Source of the DNA: a virus
DNA: 25,871 nt
IMG/VR virus record: IMGVR_UViG_3300023179_000456
Coordinates: 1-25,871 of that record
Strand: one strand, 5' to 3'
Of this stretch, positions 21,747 to 25,871 are shown piece after piece. The notes under the pieces were generated by a model, which saw only the letters and a list, made by a program, of their open reading frames with translations, did not search any database and had not been told where the DNA came from. How positions within the stretch are numbered: the first letter of the stretch is position 1; the number at the start of each line of letters is the position of its first letter. A program made the position numbers and the translations under genes.

Positions 21747-24005
21747 ATGACCTACAAAAACTTTCTAGCCTCAAAGTCCACCGCGTGCCTTGCAGTCGGT
21801 TTTAACCCGCTGGAATTCACGGCGCCGCTGTTTCCGTTTCAGCGCGACATCGTTACCATGGCGTGCCGCGTTGGCAAGTTCTGCATCTGGGCTGATTGCG
21901 GCATGGGTAAGACCGCCATGCAGCTTGAGTGGGCACATCAAGTGCATCAGCACACTGGCGGCAATGTACTTGTGCTGGCGCCGCTTGCCGTTGCACACCA
22001 GACCGTGCGCGAGGGCAGCAAGTTCGGCATCCCGTGCAGCTTTGCCGCGACGCAATCCGACGTGCAACTTGGAATTACGATTACCAACTACGAGAAGCTC
22101 AGCCATTTTGATTCGGCAGCCTTTGATGGCGTGGTGCTTGATGAGAGCAGCATCCTAAAAGCGTACACTGGCAAGATCCGCAACCAGATCATCGAGTCAT
22201 TTGCGCAGACGCCATTCCGTCTGGCCTGTTCAGCCACGCCAGCGCCTAACGATCACATGGAGCTGGGCAACCATGCCGAGTTCATCGGCGTGATGACACG
22301 CACCGAGATGCTGGCTATGTTCTTTGTCCATGACGGCGGCGATACCAGCAAGTGGCGACTTAAAGGTCACGCCAAAAATAAGTTCTGGGAGTGGGTATGC
22401 AGTTGGGCGATCACGATCCGCAAGCCATCGGACCTTGGCTACGACGACGGCAACTTTATTTTGCCCGAATTATTTATTCAAGATTGCACTGTCGAAACAC
22501 CACGCGATGCCATAGCAGACGATGCTGGTCAGATGGCGTTATTTGCAATGGAAGCACGCACGTTGAGCGATCAACGGCATGTGCGCAAGGCATCATTGCA
22601 GATGCGTGTTGATGCTGCTGCAGAACTGGCCAACAGCAATAACGAGCAATGGTTGGTGTGGTGTGACCTTAATGACGAATCAAAGGCGCTCACTGATGCC
22701 ATTGATGGAGCCGTTGAGGTATCAGGTAGCGACAGCGATGACCACAAGCGCCATGCTGCGATTGACTTTCAAGATGGCAAAATTCGCGTGTTGGTGAGTA
22801 AGCCCAGCATCTTTGGATTTGGCCTTAACTTTCAAGGCTGCCACAATGTCGCCTTTGTTGGCTTGTCGCACAGCTACGAGTCGTTCTACCAAGCAATCCG
22901 CCGGTGCTGGCGATTTGGGCAACAGCATTCGGTCAATGCGCACATCATCTACGACGTGGCCGAGGGTCGCGTCATTGAAAACATCCGACGCAAAGAAGCG
23001 GACAGCATCGCTATGGCTCAATCAATGGTCACCATCATGAAACAAACCACTATGGAACAACTTAAGAAGATCCAGCGTCAAGTGGCGCCGCACATCACCG
23101 AGCATAAGTCCGGTGACAACTGGGATATGTATATGGGCGACTGCATTGAGAGCATTAAGCAGCTCGACTCAGACAGCATTCACTACAGCATCTTTAGCCC
23201 GCCTTTCGCGTCGCTGTACACCTACTCCAACAGCGATCGCGACATGGGCAACAGTCGCAATGATCAAGAGTTTTTTGATCACTTTGTTTACCTAGCCAGA
23301 GAACTGCATCGGGTGATGATGCCAGGCCGACTCATTAGCTTCCACTGTATGAACCTACCCAGCAGCAAACAGCGCGACGGCTTTATTGGCGTGAAGGATT
23401 TTCGCGGTGACATGCTGCGGATCTTCCAGTCGGCTGGGTTTGTCTTTCATTCAGAAGTCTGCATCTGGAAAGATCCCGTAACTGCTATGCAGCGCACCAA
23501 AGCGATTGGTTTATTGCACAAGCAGATCCGCAAAGATTCAGCACTGAGCCGCCAAGGAATTCCTGACTATCTGGTCACGGTGCGCAAGTTAGGCGACAAT
23601 CCTGAGCCATGCGCTGGACTATTCACTGAGTTTGCCGGTGAGAACGCACCAGCTAAAACCGGCGATCCAATTAAGGACAGCATTAACATTTGGCAGCGCT
23701 ACGCCAGTCCGGTGTGGATGGACATTAATCCATCGGATACGCTGCAATACCGCAGCGCACGCGCTAACGATGATGAGCGGCACATTTGCCCGTTGCAGCT
23801 AGAAGTAATCCGGCGCGGCCTGCAGCTATGGAGCAACCCAAGCGATCTGGTGCTCAGCCCATTCGCTGGGATTGGCAGCGAAGGTTATGTAAGCCTGCAG
23901 ATGGGCCGCCGGTTCGTTGGCTTCGAGCTGAAGCCCAGCTATTTCAACTGCGCCGTCAAGAACCTGCAGCAAGTGGAATCGCACAATCAAGGAGTGCTGA
24001 TGTGA
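21747..24005 (+). CDS. SNF2-like helicase fused to beta-class DNA methyltransferase
   Basis: 752 aa. Residues 28-440 form a superfamily 2 helicase: FPFQRDIV, P-loop CGMGKTA (Lys55-Thr56), LDES (Asp132-Glu133), SAT (162-164) and QAIRRCWRFGQ (motif VI, 382-392). Residues about 458-745 form an amino-methyltransferase with motif IV SPPF (484-487) before motif I SPFAGIGSEG (704-713) and GFELKPSYF after it. That order is beta class, modifying adenine N6 or cytosine N4, with residues about 575-680 as a possible target-recognition region. Motif I has Ser where DPF is usual. It could modify phage DNA against restriction, as the helicase-methyltransferase DarB does for phage P1, or act in replication. 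Start at 21747 precedes FLASKSTACLAVGFNP, a normal beginning for the helicase part; an ATG at 21731 is out of frame. Confidence 0.88.
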   Translation: MTYKNFLASKSTACLAVGFNPLEFTAPLFPFQRDIVTMACRVGKFCIWADCGMGKTAMQLEWAHQVHQHTGGNVLVLAPLAVAHQTVREGSKFGIPCSFAATQSDVQLGITITNYEKLSHFDSAAFDGVVLDESSILKAYTGKIRNQIIESFAQTPFRLACSATPAPNDHMELGNHAEFIGVMTRTEMLAMFFVHDGGDTSKWRLKGHAKNKFWEWVCSWAITIRKPSDLGYDDGNFILPELFIQDCTVETPRDAIADDAGQMALFAMEARTLSDQRHVRKASLQMRVDAAAELANSNNEQWLVWCDLNDESKALTDAIDGAVEVSGSDSDDHKRHAAIDFQDGKIRVLVSKPSIFGFGLNFQGCHNVAFVGLSHSYESFYQAIRRCWRFGQQHSVNAHIIYDVAEGRVIENIRRKEADSIAMAQSMVTIMKQTTMEQLKKIQRQVAPHITEHKSGDNWDMYMGDCIESIKQLDSDSIHYSIFSPPFASLYTYSNSDRDMGNSRNDQEFFDHFVYLARELHRVMMPGRLISFHCMNLPSSKQRDGFIGVKDFRGDMLRIFQSAGFVFHSEVCIWKDPVTAMQRTKAIGLLHKQIRKDSALSRQGIPDYLVTVRKLGDNPEPCAGLFTEFAGENAPAKTGDPIKDSINIWQRYASPVWMDINPSDTLQYRSARANDDERHICPLQLEVIRRGLQLWSNPSDLVLSPFAGIGSEGYVSLQMGRRFVGFELKPSYFNCAVKNLQQVESHNQGVLM
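23989..23994 (+). promoter_or_regulatory. Ribosome-binding site that fixes the helicase start
   Basis: AAGGAG, 10 nt before the ATG at 24005. The same frame is open back to 23786, but that extension is a shadow of the methyltransferase end, so 24005 is the start. Confidence 0.65.
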
Positions 24006-25363
24006 TGCAACTCCGCTCTTATCAACACCAACTGATAACCGACATCCGTTTGCAGTACCAGCTTGGCCATAAATCCGTGCTGGCGGTGCTTCCAACCGGC
24101 GGCGGTAAGACCGTGTGCTTTAGCCATATCGCCCAAGCTGCCGCCCGTAAAGGCAACCGTGTGTGCATCCTTGTCCATCGTGCTGAGCTGCTGGACCAGG
24201 CCAGCAAGGCACTGACTGGCATGGGTGTCAAGCATGGCCGTATTGCTGCAGGTCGCAGCATGGACCTAAGCCATGCGGTGCAAGTGGCAAGTGTGCAGAC
24301 CGTAGCCCGCAGGCTACACAAGCTGCCACGGGATTTCTTTCAGCTTTTAGTGGTGGATGAAGCACACCACACCAATAGCAATACGTGGTCATCGGTGCTG
24401 CAGCATTTCCATAAGGCGCATGTTTTAGGTGTGACAGCAACGCCAGTACGCGGCGATGGATGCGGCTTGGGTGATTATTACCAAGCAATGGTGCTAGGAC
24501 CATCAGCAGCATGGTTGACCAATAACGGTTATTTAGCTAATGCTCGTGTCTTGGCACCGCCGGGATTTGATGCAACCGGCTTACGTAAGCGGATGGGTGA
24601 CTTCGACACGAAACAGGCGGAGCAACGCGTCGGCACCATCATGGGCGACTGCGTTAGCCATTACCGCAAGCATTTAACAGGCCAGACGGCGATCGCGTTT
24701 TGCTGTTCTGTGGCACATGCTGAAGCGGTAGCGCGATTGTTCATGTCTCAAGGTATCGCTGCTGCCAGCATTGACGGCACGATGAGCAATGAGCAGCGCA
24801 GCGACCTATTGCAGGCACTTGGCACTGGTCGCATCAAGGTACTGACCAGTTGCTCACTTATTGGCGAAGGCGTTGATGTGCCTAGCGTCGGCGGCTGTAT
24901 CCTGCTACGGCCTACCAGCAGCGTGGGCTTGCACTTGCAGATGATCGGTCGATGCCTGCGCCCCAGTGGCAACAAGACCGCCGTAGTGTTGGATCACGTA
25001 GGCAACACGCTCAGGCTTGGCCACCACCTAGAAGAACGCGAGTGGACCTTAGACGGTGTTAAAAAGCGTGACCGTGAGCAAGCGCCATCGGTCAAGGTAT
25101 GTCCTGTGTGCTTTGCGGCGATGGCCAGCCAGGTGCGGCAATGCACTGACTGTAGACATGTGTTTGCCCCGCAAGAGACTAGGGAGCTGAAGGTGGTTGA
25201 TGGTGAGCTGCAAGAGCTGACGACACGCCAGCGCAAACGCGAGCAAGGCAGCGCTCAGAGCTTGGAAGACTTACGCCAGCTAGCACAACAACGCGGCTAT
25301 AAACGCGGTTGGGCAGAGCGGGTGTATCAGGCTAGGTTGGCTAAGCGATATGGCATGGTTTGA
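24005..25363 (+). CDS. DEAH-type superfamily 2 DNA helicase with zinc ribbon
   Basis: 452 aa. RSYQHQLI (Q-motif-like), P-loop PTGGGKT (Lys35-Thr36), VVDEAHH (Asp118-Glu119), VTATPVRGDG, and motif VI QMIGRCLRP (312-320) define a type III restriction/UvsW-like helicase core. Residues 366-383 have a CPVC and CTDC zinc ribbon, and the C-terminus RGYKRGWAERVYQAR is a phrase common in phage and prophage helicases of this group. It probably acts in phage recombination-dependent replication or branched DNA processing with the adjacent nuclease. Start ATG overlaps the methyltransferase stop (TGATG). Confidence 0.9.
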   Translation: MQLRSYQHQLITDIRLQYQLGHKSVLAVLPTGGGKTVCFSHIAQAAARKGNRVCILVHRAELLDQASKALTGMGVKHGRIAAGRSMDLSHAVQVASVQTVARRLHKLPRDFFQLLVVDEAHHTNSNTWSSVLQHFHKAHVLGVTATPVRGDGCGLGDYYQAMVLGPSAAWLTNNGYLANARVLAPPGFDATGLRKRMGDFDTKQAEQRVGTIMGDCVSHYRKHLTGQTAIAFCCSVAHAEAVARLFMSQGIAAASIDGTMSNEQRSDLLQALGTGRIKVLTSCSLIGEGVDVPSVGGCILLRPTSSVGLHLQMIGRCLRPSGNKTAVVLDHVGNTLRLGHHLEEREWTLDGVKKRDREQAPSVKVCPVCFAAMASQVRQCTDCRHVFAPQETRELKVVDGELQELTTRQRKREQGSAQSLEDLRQLAQQRGYKRGWAERVYQARLAKRYGMV

Positions 25364-25707
25364 GCGAACAACGCATTCAGCAGGAGATCCGCCTAGCAGT
25401 TAGTCACGGCCCAGTGCGCCTGTATCGCAACAACACCGGCACGCTGCTTGACCAGCATGGCCGCCCGGTGCAGTTTGGTTTATGCAAAGGCTCGGCAGAC
25501 TTGATCGGCTGGACCACACGCACTATCACACCTGAAATGGTCGGCACCCAAGTGGCTGTGTTCACCAGCATCGAGGTGAAGACGCCAACCGGCAGGCTTC
25601 GGCCAGAGCAAAAGCAATGGTTGGATGTGGTACAGGCTGCAGGCGGAATTGCAGGTGTGGCACGGTCAGTTGATGAAGCGTTACGGATTACAACTGACCA
25701 GGGTTGA
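25360..25707 (+). CDS. VRR-NUC domain nuclease
   Basis: 115 aa, the usual size of the stand-alone phage form. Start is TTG at 25360, overlapping the helicase stop (TTGA) by 4 bp; no ATG lies nearby. Motifs: RNNTGTLLDQHGR, CKGSADLIGW (Asp47), SIEVKTPTGRLRPEQKQWLD (Glu72, Lys74, Gln84) and AGGIAGVARSVDEAL. These are the metal-dependent PD-(D/E)XK residues of the VRR-NUC family, some members of which cut Holliday junctions or flaps. Placed after a helicase, it probably resolves branched replication or recombination intermediates; an effector nuclease of a restriction-like system is the alternative. Confidence 0.9.
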   Translation: MSEQRIQQEIRLAVSHGPVRLYRNNTGTLLDQHGRPVQFGLCKGSADLIGWTTRTITPEMVGTQVAVFTSIEVKTPTGRLRPEQKQWLDVVQAAGGIAGVARSVDEALRITTDQG

Positions 25708-25731
25708 CAGCAGCGAATTAGGGTGTAGGAT
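25704..25731 (+). promoter_or_regulatory. Sigma70-like promoter after the nuclease gene
   Basis: TTGACA at 25704-25709 (perfect, overlapping the nuclease stop codon) and TAGGAT at 25726-25731 (4 of 6), 16-bp spacer. It would start transcription near 25738, about 44 nt before the next ATG. A weak TGGG/CCCA hairpin at 25733-25751 lies in the leader. Confidence 0.5.
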
Positions 25732-25781
25732 GTGGGCGTCGGAAGCACCCAATCCGGCATTATCCCTTTGCTTTTATTGCT

Positions 25782-25871
25782 ATGACTATTGAGCAAATTG
25801 AAGAGCTTAATTCATCGCTAATTGATTTGGTAAAATCTTACCATTTGATGATTGATGAATTTACAGAAGAA
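25782..25871 (+). CDS. Hypothetical protein, N-terminus only
   Basis: 30 codons from ATG to the right edge without a stop. Acidic and helical (MTIEQIEELNSSLIDLVKSY), AT-rich compared with the preceding operon. No Shine-Dalgarno. Supported mainly by the promoter in front of it; function cannot be judged. Confidence 0.45.
   Translation, partial: MTIEQIEELNSSLIDLVKSYHLMIDEFTEE

Noticed and set aside
21731-21805. 24-codon frame starting at the first ATG of the helicase-methyltransferase transcript
   Set aside because: Out of frame, no Shine-Dalgarno and no conserved features; a leader peptide cannot be excluded but nothing supports it.
23786-24004. N-terminal extension of the DEAH helicase (525-aa version)
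   Set aside because: The extension lies inside the methyltransferase gene, has no domain, and AAGGAG is placed for the ATG at 24005.

Overview
The window is about 26 kb of a tailed double-stranded DNA phage or prophage with a lambda/HK97-type siphovirus morphogenesis module. It is cut at both ends: a tail-fibre gene runs off the left edge and a small gene runs off the right edge. I recognise no integrase, holin, endolysin or tRNA, so lifestyle cannot be read from this piece. The host is uncertain. Two GCGATCGC octamers (the HIP1 sequence over-represented in many cyanobacteria) and phrases in the fibre and tape measure that I associate with cyanophage genomes make a cyanobacterial host a reasonable low-confidence guess.

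Minus-strand genes, in transcription order from about 21.7 kb down to 1, form three blocks. (1) Replication/regulation: a small ribbon-helix-helix protein, then a zinc-finger/Toprim/VapE-type primase-helicase. (2) A 321-bp non-coding region with seven direct and two inverted copies of a 10-11 bp sequence, a 14-bp palindrome and an AT-rich centre, read here as a candidate replication origin; it is followed by a 63-aa unknown and a minor-tail-Z-like protein. (3) After a 163-bp gap with 11-bp phased repeats and palindromes (candidate packaging site), one almost gapless operon: small and large terminase, a gpW-like head-completion fusion, portal, a protease-major capsid polyprotein, small head proteins, head-tail joining protein, a fibre-like protein, tail terminator, a 56-aa overlapping small ORF, tail tube, a tail chaperone pair joined by a canonical A AAA AAC slippery site, tape measure, minor tail protein, tail tip/hub, two paralogous tail proteins and the tail fibre. 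Stops and starts overlap by 1, 4 or a few bases at most junctions, which implies translational coupling.

The plus strand from 21.7 to 25.7 kb holds a separate three-gene operon: an SNF2-like helicase fused to a beta-class DNA methyltransferase, a second DEAH-type helicase with a zinc ribbon, and a VRR-NUC nuclease. A strong sigma70-like promoter drives it. The promoter's -10 lies inside a perfect 9-bp inverted repeat, and the first minus-strand gene downstream of that divergent region encodes the ribbon-helix-helix protein, so an autoregulated divergent switch is likely. A second consensus promoter follows the nuclease and leads into the truncated last gene. Sampled rows of this operon are visibly richer in G+C than the tail genes.

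The items most worth follow-up are the helicase-methyltransferase/helicase/nuclease cassette, the iteron array, the divergent operator, the frameshift site, and the fibre-like gene placed among the head-tail connector genes.
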